From Emmonsiellopsis sp. PD_33 (Eukaryota; Ascomycota; Eurotiomycetes; Onygenales; Ajellomycetaceae), in assembly GCA_032988165.1 (NCBI GenBank), contig JANTQF010000048.1, positions 1 to 64,000 of the forward strand: DNA of 64,000 nucleotides. The letters run 5' to 3'. Numbering within the stretch: the first letter of the stretch is position 1; each line of letters begins with the position of its first letter. This document shows positions 45,332-55,923 of this stretch, in pieces. The notes below the pieces were generated by a model, which ran no database searches, was not told where the DNA came from, and saw nothing but the letters and a program-made list of their open reading frames with translations. The position numbers and the translations under genes were made by a program.

Positions 45332-45545
45332 CTATGAGATCTCACCACAGGAAAAGAGGTGCAGAGAATTGAATATAGGATTCTGAGGTATCCAGCTCAG
45401 CAGTCAAGCACCCTACTGCCAGTCTCCTTTCAAGTTGTTTTATCCATAAGACTGGATTCTTCATGATGGGAAAAGACTCCTTTGGATCCCACCTGAATAT
45501 CAGCCTGATCATCTGGACTACGTTCATTTTTATAAGAACATGCAA
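45332..45545 (+). pseudogene. relic of a NACHT-WD40 gene 3' end
   Basis: This stretch aligns with the last 300 bases of the NACHT-WD40 gene (about 42650-42950), same strand. Shared blocks include GATCTCACCACAGGAAAAGA, GAGGTATCCA, CTTTCAAGTTGTTTTAT and GACTGGATTCTTC. About 70 bases are missing near the start, and no open frame runs through it. Differences are mostly transitions at CG sites: CGTGACGGG reads CATGATGGG, ATCGAAA reads TTGAAT, and TATCGGCC reads TATCAGCC. That pattern resembles repeat-induced point mutation. Confidence 0.8.
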
Positions 45546-45586
45546 AAACCAGCTCAAAATCTTGCAGATACAGAGAGAGAGACAGG

Positions 45587-45621
<35 letters not shown>

Positions 45622-45886
45622 GAGGTCCTTAATATACGCACGCCACGCAATGCCCATTGCAAAAACAAATGCCATTCATTTCATTTCATTAGTTAGATAT
45701 TTATTTATTTATTCCCTTGTTTGTTTGTTTGTTCGTTCATTCTATCCGCCACCCAAACCGAACATGACCACACCATCCCACACAAGTCCAGTCCAGTCCA
45801 GCCCAACATAATCTCTTTTCCCCCTTCATTCATTCATCCCGGTCTCGACCTTCCTTACTCACGCACCCCATCCATCTCCACCCAAC
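45546..45886. repeat. GATA microsatellite and 3' flank of UBC12
   Basis: A (GATA)n run of about eight units at 45588-45620 is followed by ATTT and TTTG short repeats near 45690-45735, then the 3' flank of UBC12. No gene supported. Confidence 0.7.
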
Positions 45887-46648
45887 CTACCGCATCACAC
45901 GATCATACTGCACATTCCGCACCGAGCCGCCCTGCATAGCCGTGCGGACATTCCTCTTGAAGCCCTCGCGGTTAACGCGGAGGTCTTCGGCGGCTTCTTT
46001 GTTCAGGGGGTCTGAGGCGTTGGGTTCGAGGAAGAGGTGCTATTTATTATAAAAGCCGTTAGAATTGTTTCTTTGAGGGGATGGGAGGGGAAAACCGTAC
46101 GAGCAATCCAAACACAACAGCCCGCAGGTCCAGCACGGGCCTCCAGTCCTCGCGCAGAATATTCAAACACACGTTCCCCTGCGGCTCGATGTTGGGGTGG
46201 TATAGTTTCTGCGTGCACTTGACTTTGGGCGGATGGTAGGGGAACAGGTCGTCGATGTCGAAGGTGAACTTGAACGAGCCGCCCTTGTACATGCCCTCGT
46301 CTGGGTTGAGGGTGAGGTTGAAATGGAGCTGGTCCTCCTTGTTTGGGAAGTCGAGGACGACCGCTGACTGGTGCTGGTCAAAGTCTTTCTCGAGTGCGGT
46401 GAGATCTGCGCGAATGGAGTTTGGTTAGTTTCTGTCCTAGCGGACGAGGAAGGAACATACCATACCGTGCTGTACCCGCAGCTTGCCTGCGGTGACCTTA
46501 TTCTTAGCATTTGCTCCGCCCGCCGCGTTCTCAGCCTGCTGCTGTTTCTGCTTCTGTATATCGGGTCAGCAAATCCAACTAAGCCCCGCACAGGCGACTT
46601 CCCACTCGTATAGTATAACCCACTTACCAAAGACCATATCTTCAACAT
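45887..46648 (-). CDS. UBC12: NEDD8-conjugating enzyme Ubc12
   Basis: Exons 46628-46648, 46466-46553, 46101-46405 and 45887-46039 join to 188 residues. MLKIWSLKQKQQQAENAAGG is the E1/NEDD8-docking N-terminal extension typical of Ubc12. The UBC core has FKFTFDIDDLFPYHPPKVKC, LYHPNIEPQGNVCLNILRED (active-site Cys in NVCLNIL), WRPVLDLRAVVFGLLHLFLE and PNASDPLNKEAAEDLR. It ends MQGGSVRNVQYDRVMR. The enzyme receives NEDD8/Rub1 from the Ula1-Uba3 E1 and modifies cullins (family knowledge), including those of SCF ligases that use F-box proteins such as the one at 23.2-24.9 kb. The first exon codes for only seven residues. Confidence 0.95.
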
Positions 46649-48195
46649 GGTGAATAATTAAAAGCCCAAGCCTCTCCTCAAAATAACTGCCGTCCGCAAC
46701 GCAAAAGCAAAGTCAAAATACCGGGATCCAGTATCTCCCAAGAAAAGAAACAGCCCGTCCGTTGTTGGGATCAGATCCGTGATCATCCACCAACGCAGCC
46801 GGCAGAACTTTCGTTTTGGTTAAGTTGTTTGCTAACTTACTCCCGCAAGACGTGAGTCAGATGAAAATAAACCAGCCGCCGAAGTTGAGCGGTGTAATAT
46901 CCGTCGTGTTTTATCTGTTTTATATCGCCCTGTTTCTACTTTTCCGTGCCCTCCTCTGTTCTGTCGTGAGTTGTGTCTGTCCCCTTCTGTTCTGGTTCTG
47001 GATCTAGTTCCCAAGTCGTTAAAGCAAACAACCTCCGTCGGTATGTCCGTCTTTCCGTCTGTTCGTAGACAGGCAGATCCAAAGAAAAGAAAAGCAAAGC
47101 GGGTAAAGGCAAAACCGTGTCGTATCTGCGTTGGGTGAGATTGGGTCGTCGTCGGGCCGTTGGCGTGGGGGAGGTGAGGTGAGACGAGACGAGATGAGGC
47201 GAGGAATTGGAGGGGCGGTGCGCGTGGCGGCTATCTACCCGTCTCGTCTTGGTTGGTTGGTTGGGTGTCCACTAGCTTGACTATGTAGGTGGTTAACGAT
47301 TGTGCCTAACCAGCTCACCAGTCAACAGACAGTCTATCTGGATAGGTAGGTAAGTAGGCGGGCGGGCGGGCAGGCAGCGGTTAGTGAGTTGGTTGGTTGG
47401 TAACTTACAGCGAAACAGTTGGGTAGGTGTGAAGGTAGGTTGTGGAGTGAATAGATAGATAAAAAACCCTTCCCCTGTTTCTACGCAGGCAGACTGTAAA
47501 CGGAGCAGTGAAGGGAGCAAAGGGTCGTTTGGAAGTCGGAGAATGTTGGATTTTCTGAGGTTCGTGATGCCATGGATGTCTTGAGCAATGGCGGGGCACG
47601 TGATTTGGGATGGGTGTCGCTGCCTACGCTAAATAGGGGAGTCTCATTTGAAGATATTGCTGATATTGAAGAATAAAACTCGAACCCCACTCCTGCTTCC
47701 CTGCTTTTGCTTCCATCCGGATCCAATTAATGATTACTTCCTCCGTGTGAAAAAAGAAATAGAGAACACATTAAGAAGCAACGGGGAATAAAAGCATATA
47801 CTCGCATTAAAACCTCTGCCGCTGCTGCACATTTACTTCTCCAACAGACCAAGTAAAGAACATAGAAAAGGCAAAAACACAGAAGGAGACACAAAAAAAA
47901 CCACAAACAAAAAGAAAAACACAAAAACCATCATCTAGAGCGAGCTAAATTACAAAGTTTCAACCATACCATCCCATCAATTCAATTCAATGTCAACAGG
48001 TGGGGGGGAATAAAAGACATGACACGACACGAGAGAAACACGGGTATGGGGTATGGGTATGGGTATGTAGCGGAGAAACCAAACGTGGAAACCTGGACAT
48101 TAAAGCAAAAGAGCCATATTCGTGATCCGGGGCTGGCCTGTGCATTGATTACGTGCAGAGCCCAGCCACTCAGTAATAATCCATTCATCGCGGCT
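46649..48195. other. gene-free stretch with simple repeats
   Basis: Upstream region of UBC12 and 3' flank of the chitin synthase. Contains GGTTGGTTGG runs (about 47250, 47390), TAGGTAGGTAAGTAGG and CGGGCGGGCGGGCAGGCAG near 47345-47375, and GGTATGGGTATGGGTATG at 48048-48066. No gene supported. Confidence 0.55.
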
Positions 48196-51100
48196 CTACC
48201 GTCTGGCGAAGCAGCACATGATACCCGATCGGCCCAGGAACCAGCAGGCGCCGATGAAGCGGATCAGGGCGAGTGCGGCGGTCGCCCACAGGAGGGCCTG
48301 GAAGAAACGCGTGGTGCGGTTGGTTGCTCGGGACTGTTAATTTCCGTGTTAGTTACTGATTCAGGGGTCGAATACGGGGAAATACGAGGGTGGGACCTAC
48401 CGTGAACCCAAACTTGTTGACATCCTCGCTGGTGATGGCAACGGCCAACAGGCCGTTCGTGAACAGCCACAGGGTAACCAGCCGGGTACGGAAACTCTTG
48501 TACGAATCCTCGAGATCCTTCTTCTCCACGACCTTGGGCTCGACGTACGGCGTCAAGGCGCGCTTGACCGTGCTTTCAAACTGGCTGTCGATATCCGCCT
48601 GGGGTTTATCAATTTCCTCAATAACAGCCGCTTTGCCGTCGTCTTCCTTCTTTGTTTGTGCAGACGGGAGCACATCGGCCTTGTCTGCACCCTTGGTACC
48701 CCAGGACACGTCGTGCCAATTGCTGAACGCGTAGACCATGAGGATGTTGATGTACGAGGACATAATCAGCAGGTAGGCTGGGAACGAGGTGAACATGTGC
48801 CATGGGTCCAGGTACATGAACGAGGCGACGAAGTAGAGACCGAAAGTGGCAGCAAGGGCGATGATGATGATACCGGGGCCTTCGGAGTTGAAGAACGATT
48901 TCAGGAATTCACCCACGCCTTGGTCAGTGGTGAAGGATAGTGTGCCTCCGCTAAACGCGCGAACAACGAGATACATGGACAGAACGATGATGTACAGTTG
49001 GATGAGGCCGAAAAGGACAAACGAAGCGATGTACGAGTGCTTGGATCTGGTACAATTAGTATACTCCTAGACGACTAAAAGGCAGATTCAAAAACTCACC
49101 CCTTGGGTCTGTTACCCAGCGCCAGAATGAACTGTAGCAGAAGGAATGCCAAATAGAGGTACTTCAGGATAGTATTGACGATAGGAGTAGCCGTGTTGCC
49201 GAATGGGAATGCGCGCTGGGGATTCGGGTCATCATCCTTCGGCGGATTACCAACGAGATCCATAATGACGGAAGTAGTGAGCCAGTAGGAAGCTGTTTGA
49301 ATTAGCATAGAAATAGAGTGCTGAAGCTAAGGGCACGTACCGAGTGCAAACCAAGTCAGGAAAACCGTGAACGTGTTGTAGAGCAGCTGGATGTGGAAGA
49401 AGAACATGCGAAGAATGTTGTGACCACTCTTGTACATTCTGCCGAAGTGCATAAGTGAGTAGATGGTGGCAGCAAAGGAACCGTTCAGCCATCGTCGTCG
49501 CTGGCCGATGAATTCAGGAGCACCCTCGGGCACGTCAGTTTCACCCTTGGACGACTTGACGTAGGTCAAATGCCATTTGGAGCCGGCCTTGGCCACCAAT
49601 TCGAAACAGAGAATACGATCCTCGGCCAAGAACATGTTCTTCTTGAAAATGTTCATGCCCTCGATACCCTTGGGACCCAATTGTTTGGACAGAGTGTGAT
49701 CACCGTGGAAATACTGCTCCAGTGGTCGACCCATGATAGCGCGGAACCGGTATGCCGAGAAGGCACCGGGCAACACAGAGACATATCCAAAAGAACTCTC
49801 GAGCGGTTTATCCAGGATATTACTGATCTTGTACTCGAAATTCTGCGCGGCAACCAGCGGGTTGATCAGGTTCTTCCAGCCCTTACCCAACATAGCGTGG
49901 ATTTCACCGCAAGAACCGCCCAGATCCTTGTCGTTGTAGAAGGACTCCCACAACGCAAGCAGCGATTTGGGGCCGGGCTTGGTACCGGCATCGAGCAGGA
50001 TACAAACTTCGGGGTTGAGGATGCGGCCAAAGGCATTGAACAGCCATCTGTGGGAGTTGATCTTCTTGCTGTTCTTCTGTTTCAGACAGAACATCATCTG
50101 GACGGGGGGGAGGGTGGATGGGCCGTCATCATGGGGACGGATGAGCTGCTGGTTGGCAGTAACCGACAATTGCGTGGTGTATTCGAACTAGTCGGGTTAG
50201 CAGAGGTATCCATCAACCGGGCCACTCATGGACAACTTACAATGTGAGCAACAGTTTCCTTGCCGTCAACGTCTCGCTTCATGACGCCGTCCTGGTAGAC
50301 GCCAACGGTGGCCAGCACATCGAGCGTATCCTTGTCACAGGGGTCAATTCCGTCAAAGACAAGGCAGACAACAATCTTCTGCCACGCGGGGCCGCCCTTG
50401 TTCCAGAACTCGGACTTTTTGAGGTTCACGATTTCACGGATGTTCTGCATGACACCGTGCAGGGTGCGCGAAGTAAGCATCTTGTCTTCGTTGTAGTAGG
50501 TGATGGCAATCAGCAGTTCGGTGTGGCGGTTGTACATGGCCGGACGGAGGTTGTAGCCATTGTGCAGGGTGAACTCATTGGGATCGCAAGTGGCAGCAGT
50601 ATCTTTATCATGTTAGCTAGGGACGGATATTGTTATATATAACTGGCAGACGTACATCGCATGTGAGTGAATTCCTCGCTACCACCCTCCAGGTCGTTGC
50701 GGTACTTGGCCTGCACGGCATTCTGGATCGCACTGGGAACAGGATAGTCGACGCTGAGGACGGAGCCCTGAACCAGCTTGACCTTTCTGGTGGCATAACG
50801 GCGAAGGCCATTGCCCTGGGGAGCCTGTCGCTGGCGCCAGGCCTCGGTCGACGAGGTCTCGCTGCGGGTGTATGGCGAAGGGACACGGCCTGGAACGCCA
50901 AAGCCCGAGGCAGGATTCTCCATGTGGCCCTGATACATGTTGGGGTCTTGGGCTGGCGGCTCGGTCGCGTAGGACTCGGTCAGGCTGTATCTGGAGGGGG
51001 GCCGCACGGGAGAGCCGCCGCGTTGGTGAGGGTCGTCAAAGGGACCGCTGAAGGGCCCCTGATTCTGGTGCAGGAGGGACTGCGAGGCATCGTGTTCGGC

Positions 51101-51301
51101 GGGGAGATGGTATTGCTGGCGGGCGGGACAAAGAAAGGGTCAGCAAATGCAGGCTGAAACAAGCCAGGAGGCTGCGACAGGGAGCCCGACGCAACGACGG
51201 GAGCGGACGAGACGAGCACTTACGCTGGCGCCGCCAGGAAGGTCCTGGAGGCGATTGCCGTCGCCGTAGCCGCCGGGAGAGTTGGAGCCTGGGTAGGCCA
51301 T
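48196..51301 (-). CDS. chsB: class III chitin synthase (ChsB type)
   Basis: Seven exons (51224-51301, 50656-51115, 50241-50602, 49341-50187, 49100-49292, 48401-49046, 48196-48333) join in phase to 907 residues. The disordered N-terminus contains LQDLP and SRYSLTESYA, then LRRYATRKVKLVQGSVLSVD and MRYTAATCDPNEFTLHNGY, all typical of class III enzymes. Catalytic landmarks: CILLDAGTKPG (about 362-372), the acceptor-site AEDRILC (about 488-494) and QRRRWLNGS (about 539-547). About seven hydrophobic helices follow, to the C-terminal GRSGIMCCFARR. The enzyme polymerises UDP-GlcNAc into chitin at the plasma membrane. Class III enzymes are needed for normal hyphal growth. In class assignment I rely on recall of ChsB N-terminal motifs. 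Confidence 0.95.
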
Positions 51302-53599
51302 GATGAGGACGTGGAGACTCGGTCAAAACGAGAGATGGGAGGACGCAGGCGAGGTTGGGAGGTGTTAGGGGGATGGGATGGGGTGGAGACAGAGCAGACC
51401 TGGCTCGACTACAGACCACAGACAGGCCAGCAGACGCACAGGGACATGAGCAGAAGACAGCGGAACAGGAGAGCAACGCGGCCAGACGAGGAAATAAGAA
51501 GAGAGAAAACAGACGGGAGACGGGAGGAGAGACGAGGTTGAAGATGAAGTCGAAGCGGACGCCAACGCAGCGAAAAAAAAGCTGGAGGATTTGGATTTCC
51601 TGTACGGTACGGTACGGGGCAGACCGCGCGGACAGGCGGTTCCTGGCGTGTATCCATGGGCGGGACATGGCCGGACAGCGGTACGGTACGGTCACGGAGG
51701 CTCTGGTAATTAATTACCGCGCTAGTTGGACACGGCTCAGCCGCCCCATACGGTATCGCCGGTATGGTATGGTACGGTACGGTATCCTGTCTATTTATGG
51801 ACGATTTAACGTTTACTCTTGGGATATTGATATTGATATTCATCGATGCAGATATTGAGATATTGAGATATTGGGAATGGACGTTGAGATCAGATATCCT
51901 GACTTCAGTCTGCAGTACTCTGCCTACTCCAACCTTCTATCTGCTCTTCCCTGTTCTAGGTGTTACATTCCACGGCTCACAACCAACAACTCCGCCACCG
52001 AATAGATACCAGCTCACTTCTCACGTCTTCATAAGTAATCATCGGCTGACCGATACAGTATACTGCCCATCAGCCGGTCTGAATGCTTGATTACTTACAT
52101 CCAGCCCTACCACACACTCCCTCCTTCAAGCCGGCAGGATCCCCCAGCCTCGTGGTCCCTCCAATGCAACTGTGTGTGGCTGGTGAGGTGAGATGGAGGT
52201 GGGTGTACAGAGTGTACAGACCCAGCGCACTCGTCGCACCGCCCGCGTCCACTGGCTAACCTGCTGGTGGTCTGATCCAGGTCCCTACTGCGTCTGATTC
52301 GAGGAGGGCTGGATTATTAGGCACTGGGCTCAGATAATACAGAGTTGATATGTATCATCTATGTATGAGTCGGCAATGGCTACCAACAAAGAAACAACCC
52401 CGGAACCAGAGATCCAAAAATAGCTTCTTCACAGCAATAATCAGCTGCAGTGTTGTTGAGAAGGAAGAGGAATAGTCTGACTGCTGCCAGAAAAACAAGC
52501 GAATTCAAACATGGCCGATCCCCAATATCAACCCCCTGCCGTCCAATCTTACGCCGCGCGACGAGACTGTGTACGGAGCTAGCCTGGAGCCGGTGAAACT
52601 GCCAATGCTGTCAGCCAGGGAGTGAGCAGGCGGAGATTAATAAGATGAAGGAGTCGGGCTGTCTGGGTGTTGAAACATTTGTGTGACTGTTCGTCTGTTA
52701 CCACCTCTAAAATTCTAAAATTAATATAATCCATGGATGCAGTCTCCATCCTCCATCCTCGATTCCTGTCCACCCGCCCAAATATAGCAGGCTGTGGCGC
52801 ACTCGGCGGGGCCTTCCCTGGTATGGTCACTTACGGTACGGTAATTACCCCCTCAGCCTCACGACCAAATGCCAAGCTAACAACTCGGGCGACCAACCTC
52901 ATCTCCATCTTGGGCGACATGGACGATGAGAGACTGGATAGCCGTTGCGCTTGTGGGGAGATGTGTTTCCACCACGCTGCGCTGCACTGCAACTCTCCAG
53001 CAACTACATGCACTCCATACCGCTCCTCTTCACGCCCTACACGCCGCGTAGACTCGTTTTACGTCAAGAATGAGCGGTATGCTTCCATCTGCTAGCCAGC
53101 TAGCTTGAAGACTCTGCGCAGCCGCGTCGCGCTACGATGGGTCCTCGTGCTGTACCGGACACATAATAACCTCAGCCGTACCGACGGGGCTTGCTTCCTA
53201 CAGTACTTATCCAGAGTGATATAGAGTGATATGGAGACAGCCTTTATTTACAAATTACTGGGCTGACCACGCGAGGACGATCTTCGCTGATCAACTTCTA
53301 CTTTTGCTTGTGAAGGATGGTGAGATGGAAGAGATATCCGACAGCGTTGCATTGTGTTTGCCTTTGACATTGCCATTGTTACCATGCATCTTCCTGGCAT
53401 CGATATCTCACTGTTGACTCGGGGTTGATTCACGTACATACAATGCACTTCTTCCATCATGCGTGTGGCATTCCTTGAGAACAGAACAAGCGAAATGATC
53501 AGCAACCCAATCGGAAAAATGCAGCAAAGAGCCAATTTCATCAACTCACCTTCTACAGAGACGCATCAAGGGCAACCGTCGTGCTTGGGGAAACCATCA
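51302..53599. other. long upstream region of the chitin synthase gene, 2.3 kb
   Basis: Gene-free as far as I can tell. GGTACGGTACGG words recur at about 51604-51618, 51680-51695, 51760-51785 and 52833-52845. A GATATTGA-type repeat lies at about 51825-51875. The open frame at 52733-53095 has no family features. Confidence 0.5.
51600..51875. repeat. GGTACGGTAC and GATATTGA short repeats
   Basis: Three blocks of tandem GGTAC/GGTAT pentamers (TACGGTACGGTACGGGG; GGTACGGTACGGTCACGG; GGTATGGTATGGTACGGTAC), followed by TTGATATTGATATT and GATATTGAGATATTGAGATA. They lie 300-570 bases upstream of the chsB ATG. Confidence 0.75.
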
Positions 53600-54339
53600 A
53601 CCACCTACGCCTCCGCCGCAAAATACTGCAGCGCATTCCTATCCCTCGTCGCAATCGTCGCGTTATTCACCAGCAGCTCCCTCACGTCCGCATAGCTGTC
53701 CGCGAACTGCCAGACGTGGCGGCCCCCCCGATGGCAGGCATGTGGTACAGCCCGAAAAACGTCTTGCGCGGCGACCTGGACACCGTATTAACTCGCGCGT
53801 GCAAAGGTCCTCGAGGAAGAGCCACGACGTGTAGCTTTAAGTTAGCGGACAGATGACCGTTTCGCCCGTCGCGTTGCTCCCGGCTGCCGCCAATGGTCGG
53901 GATGGTCTACATTCGCTAGCATCGGGCTTCATCGTGAAGACTGCCCCGGCAAATATGTACCAGTCGCCACGCAGTTCCCGTCCGGGCCCTTGCAGCGGAA
54001 TAGCGTGATTTGCCTTGTTGGCGCTGGCCAGCGACTACCTACCCACGCGAGGTTCCCGATCACGTTGTTGGTGCCGCCTTGCTGGGGTATTTGCGGTACA
54101 TGGCGGACTCGCTGCCGAAGCCCAGCGCGTGGCTGGCGAGGATGATGGCGTCTTGCAGCCCGCGGCGGATCGTTGCGCGGTTGCATTGCAGGACTTGTGG
54201 ATTTGGTAGTCGGGTGCCGCGCCATAGTCCCAGGGGAGGGGGGTTGGTTCGGCCCGTGCGAGGAATGAGGGTGACTCGGAGAGTGGGCTCCCAGGACCAC
54301 GGTGGCGGATGTTAGGGTGAGGTAGCGGGACAGCTTCAC
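53600..54339 (-). pseudogene. broken Asp f 2/PRA1-like secreted antigen gene
   Basis: Homology to the fungal Asp f 2/PRA1 family (secreted zinc-binding antigens with a metallopeptidase-like fold) is visible only by switching frames. Pieces in order: PDYQIHKSCNAT, QDAIILASHALGFGSESAMY, NVIGNLAW, LFRCKGPDGNC, SWLFLEDLCT, LYHMPAIGG and FADSYADVRELLVNNATI, then DRNALQYFAAEA. At least four changes of frame separate them, stop codons interrupt, and the likely start codon reads GTG (at 54339). The C-terminal zinc-binding tail of the family was not found. The sequence is GC-rich and damage is mostly small indels, not C-to-T transitions, so this looks like recent decay by drift and not RIP. An exon structure with introns cannot repair all the breaks. 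Confidence 0.8.
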
Positions 54340-55062
54340 GGTGAGTCGTTAATCGTTGTGATGTGAAGATGGTTAGGGAGGAGTGAGGATACATTCCTCC
54401 TCTATGGCAGGCATCGGGGGGGCATATATAGCCATGGATATCCCAATAAGCCCATATTCTCCGAGTACCTGTGCCATTTCCGCGTTTAATTTTTACCTTG
54501 GCAAGGCCTATTTCTTCCCCAAGGTTGCTCGTGTTGTTTGTTTTGCTGGTAGCGTTGCAGCAAAGTGTGATGCCCAGAGGAACTGTTATGCAATCTTGGG
54601 GGTGGTGTAGGTAGGCGTTTATGGAAATTTTTGGAGTGCCATTGGGATATCCCAGTGCAAGTAGATATCAATTGGAGGGTTAAGATTGTCAGCTGTGGAT
54701 AGGTGCATTTTTTGTGTATTCCTTCTCTGTTGAAGAGTATATTTCAGGAGGGGGGTGGGAATTGGATATATTTTGAATCCACGCAATTAGCTTTGCAGAA
54801 ATAACAGCAAACCATGTCCAAGACACAAGACGGACTAATTATTTGGAATACACGCACCTAAACAACCGAGTAACCCCTCGTTCAACTCCTCTATCAAAGT
54901 AACCAGCGTTGACCGTTCGTCCCCGGGGCATCCTGTCCATGATCGAAGCTGACTCAGCAATGACGTTCAGGGGACGACAAAGAATTGATGTGCACATATC
55001 CCAGTAAAAGATCCCAATTCCTCCATACTACCCATTCCACGAGAAAAATACCTCCTGCTGCA
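54340..55062. other. intergenic stretch
   Basis: Divergent region between the broken antigen gene and the aminodeoxychorismate lyase gene. No further gene seen. Confidence 0.5.
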
Positions 55063-55923
55063 ATGCTAACCCCTCGAACAGACCCCTCCCCGCCTAATGC
55101 CGATCTCCAAATAACCACCACCCTCCGCTACGACCCCGCCCTCTCCCACATCCCCAACCTACCCCCCTCCTACCCCTCCCCCCCCAACTCGCCAAACACC
55201 CCCTACTACCTCCTCCCCTACCACCTCGACCGCCTCCTCGCCGCCGCCACCGCCTTCAACTGGCCCGCCGCAGCCGCCCTCCTCTCCCAGCCCCCCGCCC
55301 AGCTCCTCACCCACCTCACCACCCACTGCGCCAACCACATCCCGGACCCCTCCCGCGCCCACCGCCTGCGCATCCTGCTAGACGACACAGGCCAGATCAC
55401 CGTAGAAGCCACCCCAACCAGCCCGCTAGCCTCGCACATCCTCCTCCTCCCCGCCCACCCCTCATTCGACACCCTAGACCATCACCATCAGCACCCCCCC
55501 TGGACCCTCCACCTCGACACCCAACCCACGGCCCCCTCCCTCTTCACCACGCACAAAACCACCGCGCGCACCGCGTACACCGCCGCGCGGGCCCGGGCCG
55601 GCATCGTCTCCCCGCAGGACCCCGTCGAGGTGCTGCTGTATAACCCCGCCGGCGAGGTGATGGAGGGGAGCATCACGAGTGTGTATTTCCGGCGCGGTGG
55701 GCGGTGGGTGACGCCGGCGCTGGGGTGTGGGGGGAATGCGGGCACGTCGAGGCGGTATGCGCTGGCGTGCGGGGGGTGTGTGGAGGGGGTGGTGAGGGTT
55801 GAGGAGTTGGTGGGCGGGGAGAGGGTGTGGTTGAGTAATGGGGTGAGGGGGTTTTTGCCTGCTGTTTTGCGGGTTGGGGAGGGAGGGAGAGGGAGGGAGA
55901 GGGAGAGGGGGGTGAAGTTTTAA
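55063..55923 (+). CDS. aminodeoxychorismate lyase-like (fold-type IV PLP enzyme)
   Basis: Single exon. From the ATG at 55063 the protein is 286 residues (MLTPRTDPSPPNADLQITTT); an in-frame ATG at 54985 would add 26 residues. Features of class IV aminotransferase-fold lyases: YYLLPYHLDRLLAAATAFNW near the N-terminus, HKTTARTAYTAAR with the candidate PLP lysine, EVLLYNPAGEVMEGSITSVY (about 191-210; compare E..L.N..G.V.EGS..N.F), and GTSRRYAL (compare G..R). Yeast Abz2 converts 4-amino-4-deoxychorismate to p-aminobenzoate and pyruvate for folate synthesis; I assign this role by similarity. The C-terminus is an odd Gly/Arg/Glu-rich run. Confidence 0.82.
   Translation: MLTPRTDPSPPNADLQITTTLRYDPALSHIPNLPPSYPSPPNSPNTPYYLLPYHLDRLLAAATAFNWPAAAALLSQPPAQLLTHLTTHCANHIPDPSRAHRLRILLDDTGQITVEATPTSPLASHILLLPAHPSFDTLDHHHQHPPWTLHLDTQPTAPSLFTTHKTTARTAYTAARARAGIVSPQDPVEVLLYNPAGEVMEGSITSVYFRRGGRWVTPALGCGGNAGTSRRYALACGGCVEGVVRVEELVGGERVWLSNGVRGFLPAVLRVGEGGRGRERERGVKF

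Noticed and set aside
52733..53095. 120-codon plus-strand frame upstream of the chitin synthase
   Set aside because: No recognisable domain or splice context; likely chance.
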